From NCBI RefSeq assembly GCF_019312585.1, contig NZ_JAHWDP010000002.1, forward strand, positions 62,001 to 126,000: a stretch of 64,000 nucleotides of DNA, read 5' to 3'. The notes beneath the pieces were generated by a model. That model was not told where the DNA came from and searched no databases. It was given only the letters and a program-made list of their open reading frames with translations. Positions 45,152-54,272 of this stretch are shown here, in pieces (positions within the stretch are counted from its first letter, which is position 1; each line of letters begins with the position of its first letter). A program made the translations under genes and the position numbers. Source of the stretch: Halomarinibacterium sedimenti (GTDB lineage: Bacteria; Bacteroidota; Bacteroidia; Flavobacteriales; Flavobacteriaceae).

Positions 45152-46273
45152 ATGAAAAAAGCTTTATTTTTCTTCGGCATTCTATTTATTTCTGCATCTC
45201 TTTTTGCACAGCAACCTTATCAATTTACCGAATTAATTGACTTAGAAACCACTCCGGTCATTAGTCAAGGACGCACGGGAACTTGCTGGAGTTTTTCGAG
45301 CACTTCTTTTTTGGAAAGTGAAATTATTCGAATTACAGGAAAGCAGATAGACCTTTCGGAAATGTACACCGTTCGTAACACTTACCCTAAAAAAGCTGAA
45401 AATTTTGTCATGCGACAAGGAAAAGCACAATTTAGTGAAGGCGGACTGGCGCACGATGTGATGAATTCGGTACGGGATTACGGATTAGTGCCGCAAGAGG
45501 CTTTTAGCGGATTACAAAGTGGAGAAGAAAGTCATAATCACGCCGAATTAGTAGCCGTTTTAGAAGCGATGCTAAAAACTTATATCGACAATCCTGGAAG
45601 TAAATTGAGTAAAAATTGGAAGCCAGCTATTGAAGCAGTTTTGGATATTTATTTAGGTAAAAACCCTACAACCTTCACTTTTGAAGGAAAAAGCTATACG
45701 CCTGCTTCCTTTAGAGATATGTTAAAAATTAATGCTGAAGATTATGTTACTATCACCAGTTTTACTCACGCACCATTTTATTCAGAATTTATATTGAATA
45801 TTCCAGATAACTGGAGCTACGGAAGCATGTACAATGTACCTCTAGATGAAATGATGGCCTCTATTGATAATGCATTGCAAAAAGGTTTTACTGTGGAACT
45901 AGATTGCGATGTAAGTGAAAAAACCTTCTCTTCAAAAGACGGGGTGGCGGTCATCCCTGCCGATGAAGAAAACAATATTAAAGCCTTACAAGGCGTATAT
46001 CCCGAAATGAAAGTTTCGCAAAACTATCGCCAAGGCGAGTTTGAAAACTACACCACCACCGATGATCATTTAATGCATATTACAGGAATATTAACAGACC
46101 AAAACGGTACTAAATATTACAAAGTAAAAAATAGCTGGGGAACAGATGAAAGAAGAAACGCCAATGGTGGCTATGTGTATTTTAGTGAAAGTTATATGCG
46201 CTTAAAAGCCATTAGTATTACGGTGCATAAGGATGCTGTACCCAAGGAAACTTCAAAAAAGTTAAATTTTTAA
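45152..46273 (+). CDS. Secreted C1-family cysteine peptidase (bleomycin hydrolase-like)
   Basis: The 373-residue protein has a signal peptide (MKKALFFFGILFISASLFAQ) and a papain-type active site: the Cys in RTGTCWSFSSTSFLESE, His in DDHLMHITGI and Asn in KVKNSWGTD. This arrangement and the internal helical region match the C1B (aminopeptidase C/bleomycin hydrolase) type rather than classical papain. It is likely periplasmic or secreted and would cleave peptides. No C-terminal sorting domain is present. The next gene is 45 bp downstream. Confidence 0.9.
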   Translation: MKKALFFFGILFISASLFAQQPYQFTELIDLETTPVISQGRTGTCWSFSSTSFLESEIIRITGKQIDLSEMYTVRNTYPKKAENFVMRQGKAQFSEGGLAHDVMNSVRDYGLVPQEAFSGLQSGEESHNHAELVAVLEAMLKTYIDNPGSKLSKNWKPAIEAVLDIYLGKNPTTFTFEGKSYTPASFRDMLKINAEDYVTITSFTHAPFYSEFILNIPDNWSYGSMYNVPLDEMMASIDNALQKGFTVELDCDVSEKTFSSKDGVAVIPADEENNIKALQGVYPEMKVSQNYRQGEFENYTTTDDHLMHITGILTDQNGTKYYKVKNSWGTDERRNANGGYVYFSESYMRLKAISITVHKDAVPKETSKKLNF

Positions 46274-46304
46274 AAAGAGGCTATCACTTCGGAATCATTT
46301 TTGA

Positions 46305-46312
46305 TACTTTTG
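46305..46312 (+). promoter_or_regulatory. -7 box before the small secreted protein gene
   Basis: TACTTTTG matches TAnnTTTG and ends 6 bp before the ATG at 46319, supporting that ATG over the upstream TTG at 46301. Confidence 0.45.
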
Positions 46313-46318
46313 GTGCGG

Positions 46319-46774
46319 ATGAAAAAATTACTTTTCATATTGGTATTCCTTCCGCTAAGTGTCTTAGCGCAATACGACTTTGAGTCGCGTTACTTTACTA
46401 TTAATGCTGAATCTTTACCCGAAGTCCCAGAGTTGAGTGCTTTTGATATTGATTTTGGTCCGAAACGTGATTTTAGTATTCGAAACATCACCGATTTTAA
46501 TAAAGTAACCGAGACCAATTATTGGCAAGCCGTGGATATGGCTGCTGCCATTGAAAAACAAGATCGTTTTAAATCCAATTCCAATTATAATGTAGAAGCG
46601 CTACAGCAAAAGTATTCTGCTTTTGGAGGCAATGCCCAATACAATCCCGATGGTTCTACCAAAGTAACCAATTTTGTATACAAAGAACAACGTGGATTAG
46701 ATATGCTAGACCCTTGTCCTCCTTTTGGAATTTGTGGACGTTGTGCACCTTATCGAGTGGGTAGAGGTTATTAA
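46319..46774 (+). CDS. Small secreted protein, unknown
   Basis: From the ATG at 46319 the protein has 151 residues with a signal peptide (MKKLLFILVFLPLSVLAQ). The body has no known domain; it is rich in Asn, Phe and Tyr (DFESRYFTINAESL, SIRNITDFNKVTETNYWQAV) and ends in a Cys-containing segment LDPCPPFGICGRCAPYRVGR. Three Cys in the final part suggest a disulfide or metal site. It follows the C1 peptidase and may be its partner, but no direct evidence exists. Its last four bases overlap the end of the convergent CvfB-like gene. Confidence 0.75.
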   Translation: MKKLLFILVFLPLSVLAQYDFESRYFTINAESLPEVPELSAFDIDFGPKRDFSIRNITDFNKVTETNYWQAVDMAAAIEKQDRFKSNSNYNVEALQQKYSAFGGNAQYNPDGSTKVTNFVYKEQRGLDMLDPCPPFGICGRCAPYRVGRGY

Positions 46775-47601
46775 ATTAATTCGATTCCGTCCTCTTTAAT
46801 AATTATTTGTTTGTCTTTATACAAACTTCCCACGGCTTTTTTAAAGCTTTTTTTACTTAATCCCAATTCATTTTTAATGGTTTCAGGATCTGTTTTATCA
46901 TGAAAAGGAAGAAATCCGCCAGCGGCTTTTAATTCGTCTAAAATATAGTTTGCATTGGGTTCTATGCTTCGGTATCCAGGAGGTTGTAATACCACGTCAA
47001 TTTTTTTATCGTCTCGTACTTTCTTGATATAGGCTTTCATTCTGTCTCCAGAACGAATATCTTCAAAAATGTCTCCTACAAAGATGAGCCCTTTGTGTAT
47101 TCCATTTATAATTACGTTGGCTCCTTGCTCGGTAATATGGGTCACCAAAATATCAACCTCATCAAATTTTTCAATAGTTATATTATCGTTACTTAAATAC
47201 TTGTTGGTTTTACTGGAGCCTACCAATCGGTTCGTTTTTTCATCCAAGTATAAATAAACAATATACCAGTTGCCCGTCTTCATGGGTCTTGCTTGCTCCT
47301 TAAATGGAACAAAAAGCTGCTTTACCAACCCCCAATCCATAAAAGCTCCGTAATCATTTACATCACTACAGCGCAAATACCCAAAGGTATTTAGTGTAAG
47401 ATAGGGCTCGTCTGTCGTGGCAATGGGACGTTCTTCGTTATCCAAATAAAGGAACACTTCAATTTTATCTCCTATTTCGTAGGTTTCTGGCTTATATCTA
47501 TGTGGAAGTAAGACTTCGTTTTCTTCTTCATCACCCAAAAATAGCCCTGGATCGGTCTCCCGTAAAATAGTAAGTGTATTAAATTCACCAAGTTGTAACA
47601 T
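46771..47601 (-). CDS. CvfB-like S1 RNA-binding protein
   Basis: I use the ATG at 47601, giving 276 residues starting MLQLGEFNTLTILRETDPGLFLGD. A longer TTG-type frame would add 36 residues, but a perfect -7 box (47607-47614) lies within it. Several S1-like OB-fold segments follow: LFLGDEEENEVLLPHRY, YGAFMDWGLVKQLFVP (S1 motif) and GLIFVGDIFEDIRSGDRMKAYI. A winged-helix-like end (LGLSKKSFKKAVGSLYKDKQI) completes the CvfB/YitL architecture. CvfB binds RNA and affects virulence-gene expression in Staphylococcus; the role in Bacteroidota is unknown. Confidence 0.88.
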   Translation of the reverse strand: MLQLGEFNTLTILRETDPGLFLGDEEENEVLLPHRYKPETYEIGDKIEVFLYLDNEERPIATTDEPYLTLNTFGYLRCSDVNDYGAFMDWGLVKQLFVPFKEQARPMKTGNWYIVYLYLDEKTNRLVGSSKTNKYLSNDNITIEKFDEVDILVTHITEQGANVIINGIHKGLIFVGDIFEDIRSGDRMKAYIKKVRDDKKIDVVLQPPGYRSIEPNANYILDELKAAGGFLPFHDKTDPETIKNELGLSKKSFKKAVGSLYKDKQIIIKEDGIELI

Positions 47602-47606
47602 AGTTG

Positions 47607-47614
47607 CAAAGATA
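47607..47614 (-). promoter_or_regulatory. -7 box for the CvfB-like gene
   Basis: Minus strand TATCTTTG, exact TAnnTTTG match, 5 bp upstream of the ATG at 47601, so the transcript would be almost leaderless. It settles the start codon. Confidence 0.55.
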
Positions 47615-47688
47615 CTCTTTTCCACTTCAAAAAAAGAAACTTGATTGTTGTTTTGAATGAAACTTTTGTGTAGTTTTAAAAACCGAAA

Positions 47689-48108
47689 ATGGTACCTAAC
47701 TCCCCACATAATCTTCCAGAGAAAATTCCCCTTTTAGATATTCTAAAAACAAAGGTTGCTACCGTGTATTTTTATGAAAACGTGGTTATTGTGGAGGCAA
47801 ATGAAGGAGTTATTGTTTCTTATAAATCTTCTTTTGAAATGCTCGTAAAAGGGATTCAAATCATGAAAACGAGGCCACTAGTTTATATCGCGAATAGAAT
47901 ACATTCCTACTCGGTAAACCCTACCGATTTTAAATATTTAGAAGCCGTTCCCACTTTAAAAGCAATTGCTGTAGTAAATTATACGGAAGAAAGTAAAGTG
48001 AATGCCTCCTATGAAGCAAAATTCTTTAATAAACCTATTGAGAGTTTTGAGTCGTTAGAAGACGCCTATTATTGGGCCAAAAACATACTGAATGAAGTTA
48101 AGAAATAG
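47689..48108 (+). CDS. Small STAS/SpoIIAA-like protein, uncertain
   Basis: The 139-residue protein is soluble and has an alternating strand/helix pattern (KVATVYFYENVVIVEANEG, KTRPLVYIANRIHSYSVNPT, AVPTLKAIAVVNYTEES) that resembles STAS/SpoIIAA-like folds seen in Bacteroidota. The C-terminal part ESLEDAYYWAKNIL fits the last helix of such a fold. There is no phosphorylatable Ser motif that I can name with confidence, so the family call is tentative. It is divergent from the CvfB-like gene and overlaps the end of menD by 11 bp on the opposite strand. Confidence 0.55.
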   Translation: MVPNSPHNLPEKIPLLDILKTKVATVYFYENVVIVEANEGVIVSYKSSFEMLVKGIQIMKTRPLVYIANRIHSYSVNPTDFKYLEAVPTLKAIAVVNYTEESKVNASYEAKFFNKPIESFESLEDAYYWAKNILNEVKK

Positions 48109-49765
48109 CTTTGAAATACTCCTTTAAAACAATATCATTTACGTCAGATGGGGTGAATATTTCCAATAATTTTGGATTTTCGCTCAACGTATAAAAATCT
48201 TCTAGCTGACTTTTTACGGAATCCAAACTATTTGCTGTAGCATATTCAAACCCAAACATCTTGCATATATGTTTTGCTGTTAAGGTGTGCCTCGTTTCAA
48301 AGTAATTTTCAAAATGAGCCACCTCTTTTGCATGAGGTAAAATTCTAAAAATTCCGCCGCCTCGGTTGTTCACTAAAATTATTCTAAAGGTATTAGGGAT
48401 GTAGTTATTCCAAAGGGCATTGCTATCGTAGAAAAAACTTAAATCACCTGTAACAAATACTGTTGGGTTATTACTTTTAACTGCTGCTCCAATGGCCGTA
48501 CTTGTGCTACCATCGATACCACTGGTTCCTCGATTGCAAAAAACTTGCGAAGATGCATCTAGCGAAAAAAGTTGGGCATAGCGTATGGCCGTACTATTTG
48601 CTAATTGTAATATATTCGTTTTAGGAATGCTGTTGAATATAGCCTGATACACCAAAAAATCTGAATATGGCGCCTTTTTTTCAAAAATAACGTGCTTCTG
48701 GAGTTTATGGTCTTTAATGCTTAACCAAAGAGTTTGATAATTTGTTTGAACTGCAGTTATCTGTGGCAGAAAGGATTCAAAAAAGTGATTTGGTGAACAT
48801 TTTATACGTTCAGTTAAAGCAAAAAAAGTGTTGTTGGCCTCTTTACGACCTATGTGCCAGTGTTCCTTAGGGGAATAGTTTCGTAAAAATGCTTTTATTC
48901 TTTTAGACACAATCATTCCACCTAAAGTGACTAAAATATCTGGTTGTAGATTTCGGAACTCTTCGGAAGTGAGCGATGAAATTAATTGGTCAATAGAAGG
49001 AAAAAAGTGAGTGTGATGTACGTTTGATGTTGTTTCGGTGAAAACAATCACACTATCATCATTTGCCAAAATTTCAAGGTACTTTTCTTCAATGGAATTG
49101 GGCTGTAACACACCAATGAGTATTATTTTCTTTTTAGATTGATTCCATTTTTTAGCTAATGTTTGAAGCTTTTTATCCTCAATAGTATCTTCAAAAGGGT
49201 TTGTCCTAATTTCCTTCGGCTGAATTGATAAAACATCCGTTCTTCCGTATAATGGCTCAGAAAAAGGAAGGTTAATATGGACAGGCCCTTGTTTTTCAAA
49301 AGCACAGTTTAAGGCTATATTTATTTCAGTTTCATTATATTCTTGAAACTCTTCTCCTTCTTTGCAGTTTGCATTGTATTCAATATGATTGGCAAACACA
49401 TGTTCTTGTCTTATGGTTTGTCCGTCGCCAATATCTATTAAATGTGAAGGTCTATCAGCCGTTAAGACCACTAAAGGAATATCGCTGTAAAAAGCTTCTG
49501 CAATGGCTGGATAATAGTTTAATGCTGCTGATCCTGAAGTACAAACCAAAGCCACTGGTTTTTGAAGTTGTTGTGCCATCCCTAAAGCAAAAAAGGCGGC
49601 ACATCGTTCATCAACGATACTGTAGCAAGTAAAAAAATCATGCGACGTAAAACCTACAATTAATGGGGCATTTCGGGAACCTGGTGAAATAACAATATGG
49701 TCTATTCCTTTTATTCGGCAGAGCTCAACGATGGTTTGCGAAAGAATTTTTGTTGAATAGATCAT
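48098..49765 (-). CDS. menD: MenD, SEPHCHC synthase (menaquinone biosynthesis)
   Basis: MenD joins isochorismate and 2-oxoglutarate with thiamine diphosphate in menaquinone synthesis. The 555-residue protein has HIVISPGSRNAPLIVGF, CTSGSAALNYYPAIAEA and PLVVLTADRP in the N-terminal domain, then GTSGIDGSTSTAIGAA and the ThDP motif VTGDLSFFYDSNALWN, with NNRGGGIF close by. These are diagnostic of MenD. It lies 32 bp downstream of menF on the same strand, so they form an operon with the upstream thioesterase gene. Length is normal for the family. Confidence 0.96.
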   Translation of the reverse strand: MIYSTKILSQTIVELCRIKGIDHIVISPGSRNAPLIVGFTSHDFFTCYSIVDERCAAFFALGMAQQLQKPVALVCTSGSAALNYYPAIAEAFYSDIPLVVLTADRPSHLIDIGDGQTIRQEHVFANHIEYNANCKEGEEFQEYNETEINIALNCAFEKQGPVHINLPFSEPLYGRTDVLSIQPKEIRTNPFEDTIEDKKLQTLAKKWNQSKKKIILIGVLQPNSIEEKYLEILANDDSVIVFTETTSNVHHTHFFPSIDQLISSLTSEEFRNLQPDILVTLGGMIVSKRIKAFLRNYSPKEHWHIGRKEANNTFFALTERIKCSPNHFFESFLPQITAVQTNYQTLWLSIKDHKLQKHVIFEKKAPYSDFLVYQAIFNSIPKTNILQLANSTAIRYAQLFSLDASSQVFCNRGTSGIDGSTSTAIGAAVKSNNPTVFVTGDLSFFYDSNALWNNYIPNTFRIILVNNRGGGIFRILPHAKEVAHFENYFETRHTLTAKHICKMFGFEYATANSLDSVKSQLEDFYTLSENPKLLEIFTPSDVNDIVLKEYFKAIS

Positions 49766-49797
49766 TCATCACAAAGATACTAACATTGATTCATATT

Positions 49798-50868
49798 TTA
49801 AAGCATTGGTTGCAACACTTGTAGCATCGTTTTCATTTTATTTTGCGTTTCTTCCCATTCGGCTTCTGGGTTAGAGTCGGCGGTAATACCACCCCCCACA
49901 AATATGTGAGCATGGTTATTTTCAATCTTCATACATCGTAAATTTACAAATAGAAAAGAATCTTTACTTTTGTCTTGGATACACCCCAAATATCCAGTAT
50001 ACAATTCTCTTTTATAGTTTTCAAATTCTTTAATAAATTCTGATGCTACTTTTCTTGGAGTTCCGCAAACAGCAGGCGTTGGATGCAAAATTTTAGCAAT
50101 GGCAGACAAACTTGCTTTTCCTTTTTTGAAACATCCTCTTATATCGGTTCTTAGATGCACAACGGGACCCGCTCTATGTGTATAGCTTTTAGACATTTTT
50201 AAAACCGTAACTGCTTTTTGAAGTTTGTTCACAATATCATCAATAACCACTTGATGCTCGTGTTGTTCCTTTTCGCTCCACCCAACAACACTTGAGTTAG
50301 TGACATATTCTCTAGTTCCTGCTAGAGCCATGGTATGGAAGCATTCATCTTCAGTTTTTAGTAATAATTCTGGGGTGGCTCCACACCAAATACTTGTATC
50401 TGGGTGGTACCAAACATAGCGAAACGTATTTTGTGACAATGAAAAAATGCGCTCCAGTAGTAGTTCGAATTTAAAATCTTTTAACGCAATTTTTTGAACT
50501 CGAGAAACAACAATCTTTGTAGCTCTTTTTTTCTTAATTTCTGAAATAGCTTTAGTCACTAATGCTTTGTGAGTCTCAATTTCTGAAGGATTGACCTTTA
50601 TCTTTATATTTTTAAATTCTTCAAAACTTTCATTTATTTTAATCTCTATTGTGTCTGCATCACTCTTAGAAATATTATAAACTTTTTGTGATTCATCAAA
50701 AGGATGCATAACAAAGCCCTGTTCATCATTTTCTTTAATATCAATTTCCTTATTACTTTTTTGAAAATAAAAAGTAATGATTTCACTATCGGGCAACGAA
50801 AACGCAATAAATGGTTTTTTTACCTGAAGTTGATGACTTATTTTTTCAAAAATAGAAATTGGTATCAT
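49798..50868 (-). CDS. menF: Isochorismate synthase (MenF)
   Basis: The 356-residue protein is a chorismate-binding enzyme of the MenF/EntC type that isomerises chorismate to isochorismate. Key parts are KKRATKIVVSRVQKI, IWCGATPELLL, MALAGTREY, VVHLRTDIRG, LHPTPAVCGTPR and the final FVGGGITADSNPEAEWEET motif with the Mg-binding Glu. It lies 4 bp downstream of the thioesterase gene and upstream of menD. This gives the order thioesterase-menF-menD, as in many Bacteroidota. It is shorter than MenF of E. coli at the N-terminus, as usual in this phylum. Confidence 0.95.
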   Translation of the reverse strand: MIPISIFEKISHQLQVKKPFIAFSLPDSEIITFYFQKSNKEIDIKENDEQGFVMHPFDESQKVYNISKSDADTIEIKINESFEEFKNIKIKVNPSEIETHKALVTKAISEIKKKRATKIVVSRVQKIALKDFKFELLLERIFSLSQNTFRYVWYHPDTSIWCGATPELLLKTEDECFHTMALAGTREYVTNSSVVGWSEKEQHEHQVVIDDIVNKLQKAVTVLKMSKSYTHRAGPVVHLRTDIRGCFKKGKASLSAIAKILHPTPAVCGTPRKVASEFIKEFENYKRELYTGYLGCIQDKSKDSFLFVNLRCMKIENNHAHIFVGGGITADSNPEAEWEETQNKMKTMLQVLQPML

Positions 50869-50872
50869 ACTA

Positions 50873-51292
50873 CTATGTACGCAAGGTTATGGTGGTTAGT
50901 TTTATAAAAGAAATTAATTCCTCTTTTTCATTTAAAATATCAATATGCCAAAGCTGAATGGTTCTCCCTTTATGGACCATTTTACCTTTTGCATATACAT
51001 ACCCATTTTTTACACTTTTAACGTGATTTGCTGAAATTTCAATCCCACGAATTTGAACATCCTTACCATCAGTAAGCATAAGAGTCCCGGCACTTCCAAC
51101 ACTTTCAGCCAAGGCTACTGAAGCTCCACCATGCAAGACTCCGTTGGGTTGATGAACCTTTGGTTTAACAGGCATTCTTGCAACCACCTCATTTTCACTA
51201 ATATCGGTAAATTCAATACCCAACGTCTCCATCAATGTGTTATTACAAAGTTTGTTTAAAGCATCGAGTAAGGCAAGTTTGTTTTTAAGCAT
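50873..51292 (-). CDS. PaaI-type hotdog thioesterase, candidate DHNA-CoA hydrolase (MenI)
   Basis: The 139-residue protein is a hotdog-fold thioesterase with the pattern MPVKPKVHQPNGVLHGGASVALAESVGSAGT. The HGG motif and the Glu of ALAES are the usual catalytic residues of the 4HBT-II/PaaI type. As the first gene in an operon with menF and menD, it is a good candidate for 1,4-dihydroxy-2-naphthoyl-CoA hydrolase, the step after MenB. Substrate specificity cannot be read from the sequence; it could also be a general acyl-CoA thioesterase. Confidence 0.85.
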   Translation of the reverse strand: MLKNKLALLDALNKLCNNTLMETLGIEFTDISENEVVARMPVKPKVHQPNGVLHGGASVALAESVGSAGTLMLTDGKDVQIRGIEISANHVKSVKNGYVYAKGKMVHKGRTIQLWHIDILNEKEELISFIKLTTITLRT

Positions 51293-51464
51293 GTGTAGTA
51301 ATTATACTGTAAAAATACGAAATAAGTTGCCACTACAATTATAGTTTTATTTAGTATCAATTATTTAAAAAAGTGCATTTCATCGAATAAATTTTGTTTT
51401 TAATCAGATTTAATTGTTATTTGCTTTGTATTAATGTAGGAATTATCCTAAAAACCCCGCCCCA

Positions 51465-52172
51465 ATGAAAAAATTAACCCTCACCATTTATCTCTTATTG
51501 ATAAGTGTTTCGCTTTTTGCGCAAATACCAGAGAGTGAATTAAATGCATTAAAAGATTTATATCAATCAACACAAGGTGACCAATGGAAATTGAGTTGGC
51601 CTATGAATGAACCTGTAACACATTGGGAAGGTGTTACAATTACCAATAATCACGTTACAGAGGTAAGAATGCTTTTTAATAACTTAAATGGCGAAATCCC
51701 TTCATCAATTAACCAATTAAATCACTTAAAAGTTTTAGAGTTGTCTTTCAATAATATTTCTGGAGAACTACCCGAAAGTTTGGGTGATATTAAAACACTT
51801 GAAGTATTAGCCTTAAACGGAAACTTTATTAAAGGAGGCATACCGGCTTCTTTTGGTAACCTTATCAATTTAAAGCTTTTACATTTAAGCAGTAATGAGC
51901 TTTCAGGAGAAATACCAAGTACTATTAATAACCTTCAAAATTTAGAAGTATTTAATGTCTTTCAAAATAATTTATCTGGAGATTTACCTCTAGAATTATC
52001 AAGAAGTAGAATTTTAAGAGAGTTTATTGTAGCAAAAAATAATTTCAAGAATACTTCGCAAATTTCAAAAATACTTTTAAGTCATTCAGCTGTAGTATAT
52101 CTTGACGAAAACAAACTTCACACAACTGGAAAACCAGTAATTGCTGTTGAAGGAAGTGATGATGGAAATTAA
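51465..52172 (+). CDS. Secreted leucine-rich repeat protein (plant-type LRR)
   Basis: The 235-residue protein has a signal peptide (MKKLTLTIYLLLISVSLFAQ) followed by the LRR N-cap region ESELNALKDLYQSTQGDQW. From about residue 70 to 190 there are four to five plant-type repeats with L-x-x-L-x-L-x-x-N-x-L-x-G-x-I/L-P, for example LKLLHLSSNELSGEIPSTI and LEVFNVFQNNLSGDLPLEL. Such repeats bind proteins or glycans. It has no sorting domain or membrane anchor. It is a single gene ending at a strong terminator (52197-52223). Confidence 0.9.
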   Translation: MKKLTLTIYLLLISVSLFAQIPESELNALKDLYQSTQGDQWKLSWPMNEPVTHWEGVTITNNHVTEVRMLFNNLNGEIPSSINQLNHLKVLELSFNNISGELPESLGDIKTLEVLALNGNFIKGGIPASFGNLINLKLLHLSSNELSGEIPSTINNLQNLEVFNVFQNNLSGDLPLELSRSRILREFIVAKNNFKNTSQISKILLSHSAVVYLDENKLHTTGKPVIAVEGSDDGN

Positions 52173-52196
52173 CAAACCCTAACTATTCGTAAACCT

Positions 52197-52223
52197 AAAG
52201 GCTCTATAATAGAGCCTTTTTTT
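52197..52223 (+). terminator. Rho-independent terminator after the LRR gene
   Basis: A perfect 10-bp stem AAAGGCTCTA / TAGAGCCTTT with a 3-nt loop (TAA) merges into a run of T residues. It lies 25 bp past the LRR stop and separates the gene from the alpha-glucan operon. Confidence 0.92.
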
Positions 52224-52236
52224 ATGATTTTTCTTT

Positions 52237-52255
52237 CGAAAACGATATCGATTGT
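52237..52255. promoter_or_regulatory. Dyad site upstream of glgE (copy 1 of a shared 19-bp motif)
   Basis: CGAAAACGATATCGATTGT differs from the site before the GH31 gene (57838-57856) at only two of 19 positions. The core CGAAA-W-CGAT-W-TCG is palindrome-like with alternating A/T, as in LacI-family operators. It lies about 80 bp upstream of the glgE ATG, a place suited to a regulator of the whole cluster. Confidence 0.7.
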
Positions 52256-52331
52256 AAAGAAACTATAAAGTCTTTAATTATTTGCCGTTGGTTTTATATA
52301 TTTAACAAATACTAAGCAAACCAATTACTAT

Positions 52332-54272
52332 ATGCGCAACCAAAGTAGGGTTATTATTGAAAATATACGCCCTCAAATTGAAGCTGGAATACACCCTATT
52401 AAATGTGTCGTCAGTGAAATTATTCCTATTACTGCAAATGTTTTAGCGGATGGACATGACATTATTGCTGCAAACCTTTGTTTTAAGCATGAAAAAGCGA
52501 AAAGCTGGACTATTAAAAGAATGTGTCCAATGCCAAACGACGAATGGGAAGCTTCATTTAGTACTGAAAAACAAGGGTTTTATGAATATAAAATTGAAGG
52601 CTGGGTAGATTACGCACTCAATTGGCAACACGGAATTAAACGAAAAATTGACGACGGCCAAAAAGTAATTTCCGAGTTATTAGAAGGGGTTGACTATCTT
52701 GATAAATCCATCAAGGTTTGTAATGCTTCTGAAAAAAAATACCTACAAAACTTAAAAAAACTATTTACAGAAACTTCTCATTATAACGAAGCCATAAAGG
52801 AAGCTACTTCCAAAGAATTACATGACATTTTCTCAAAATATCCAGAAAAACATTTGGTCAACGAAAGCGCCATTTTAAAAGCCTATTGCGATCGTGGAAA
52901 AGCACTTTTTAGTACGTGGTACGAATTTTTTCCACGTTCCTCATCACCTATCGAAGGACAACACGGTACTTTTAAAGATTGTGAAGCATTACTCCCTAGA
53001 GTCGCAAAAATGGGCTTCGACACCCTCTACTTCCCTCCCATTCACCCCATTGGTGAAGTAAATAGAAAAGGGAAAAACAATACCACCACCGCTCTGGAAG
53101 GTGATGTGGGATCATGTTGGGGTATTGGTTCTAAAAAAGGCGGACATAAATCTGTACATCCCGATTTAGGAACCGTTGAAGATTTTAAATCCCTTGTGCA
53201 AAAAGCAAAAAGCCTTGGCATTGAAATCGCTATAGATTATGCCCTACAGGCAGCACCAGACCATCCTTGGGTAAAAGAACATCCTGAATGGTTTAAATGG
53301 CGACCTGATGGAACGGTACAATATGCCGAAAATCCACCAAAAAAATACCAAGATATTCTTCCTATTTATTTTGAAACCGAAGATTGGAAAAACCTATGGG
53401 ACGAATTGCTTTCTGTAGCCCTTTACTGGATTGAAGAGTGCGACATTCAAGTATTTAGAGTAGATAATCCACACACCAAACCGTTTTACTTTTGGGGTTG
53501 GCTTATTTCCGAAATAAAAAAGAAACACCCTAATGTACTTTTCCTTTCTGAAGCCTTTACAAAGCCTAAAGTAATGCATCAGCTTACCAAACAAGGATTT
53601 ACACAATCCTACAGTTATTTTACATGGCGAAATAGTAAACACGAACTCATTGAGTATCTAAACGAATTAACTAAGACCGATCAACGGTATTTCTTCCGAC
53701 CCAATTTTTGGCCCAACACCCCAGATATCAATCCTTGGGCATTACAAGGAAATTTAGAATCGGTGTACCTTCAAAAGTACTTTTTAGCCGCGACCCTATC
53801 CTCGAACACCGGAATCTACGGACCAGTTTTCGAATATATGCAAGGGGCAGCATTGCCCGGAAAAGAAGAGTATTTAGATTCAGAAAAATTCCAAATACGT
53901 CATTGGGATTGGACTATTGAAAATAAGTTGACTACCTTGATTACGAAAATCAATGAATGTAGAAAAGACCAAAAAGCCTTACAGCAAACCAATAATATAG
54001 AGTTTCTTTCCATCGAAAATGAAAATCTACTGGCGTATTACAAATATGATCAACAAAAGGAAAACGAAATACTTTGTGTAGTAAATTTGGATCCCTATCA
54101 CACCCAAAAAGGATTTGTTCAACTTCCCTTAAAAATGTTGGGAATTAACGAAGGACATCCCGTAAAAGTGAAGGACTTAATCACGCAGAGTAGCTACATT
54201 TGGGGTAAAGAATGGAACTATATCGAGTTACATCCGGTACTCCCTTTTCATCTTTTTAAAATTGAAAAATAA
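52332..54272 (+). CDS. glgE: GlgE, alpha-1,4-glucan:maltose-1-phosphate maltosyltransferase
   Basis: The 646-residue GH13 enzyme adds maltosyl units from maltose-1-phosphate to alpha-1,4-glucans. The DUF3416 N-terminal domain starts RVIIENIRPQIEAG and includes the beta-sandwich with WTIKRMCPMPNDEW. The catalytic part has FPRSSSPIEGQHGTFKDCE, the nucleophile Asp in FRVDNPHTKPF and the acid/base Glu in LFLSEAFTKP, all specific for GlgE. It is the first gene of the operon and its TAA is followed at once by the maltokinase ATG. A dyad site lies upstream. Confidence 0.96.
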   Translation: MRNQSRVIIENIRPQIEAGIHPIKCVVSEIIPITANVLADGHDIIAANLCFKHEKAKSWTIKRMCPMPNDEWEASFSTEKQGFYEYKIEGWVDYALNWQHGIKRKIDDGQKVISELLEGVDYLDKSIKVCNASEKKYLQNLKKLFTETSHYNEAIKEATSKELHDIFSKYPEKHLVNESAILKAYCDRGKALFSTWYEFFPRSSSPIEGQHGTFKDCEALLPRVAKMGFDTLYFPPIHPIGEVNRKGKNNTTTALEGDVGSCWGIGSKKGGHKSVHPDLGTVEDFKSLVQKAKSLGIEIAIDYALQAAPDHPWVKEHPEWFKWRPDGTVQYAENPPKKYQDILPIYFETEDWKNLWDELLSVALYWIEECDIQVFRVDNPHTKPFYFWGWLISEIKKKHPNVLFLSEAFTKPKVMHQLTKQGFTQSYSYFTWRNSKHELIEYLNELTKTDQRYFFRPNFWPNTPDINPWALQGNLESVYLQKYFLAATLSSNTGIYGPVFEYMQGAALPGKEEYLDSEKFQIRHWDWTIENKLTTLITKINECRKDQKALQQTNNIEFLSIENENLLAYYKYDQQKENEILCVVNLDPYHTQKGFVQLPLKMLGINEGHPVKVKDLITQSSYIWGKEWNYIELHPVLPFHLFKIEK

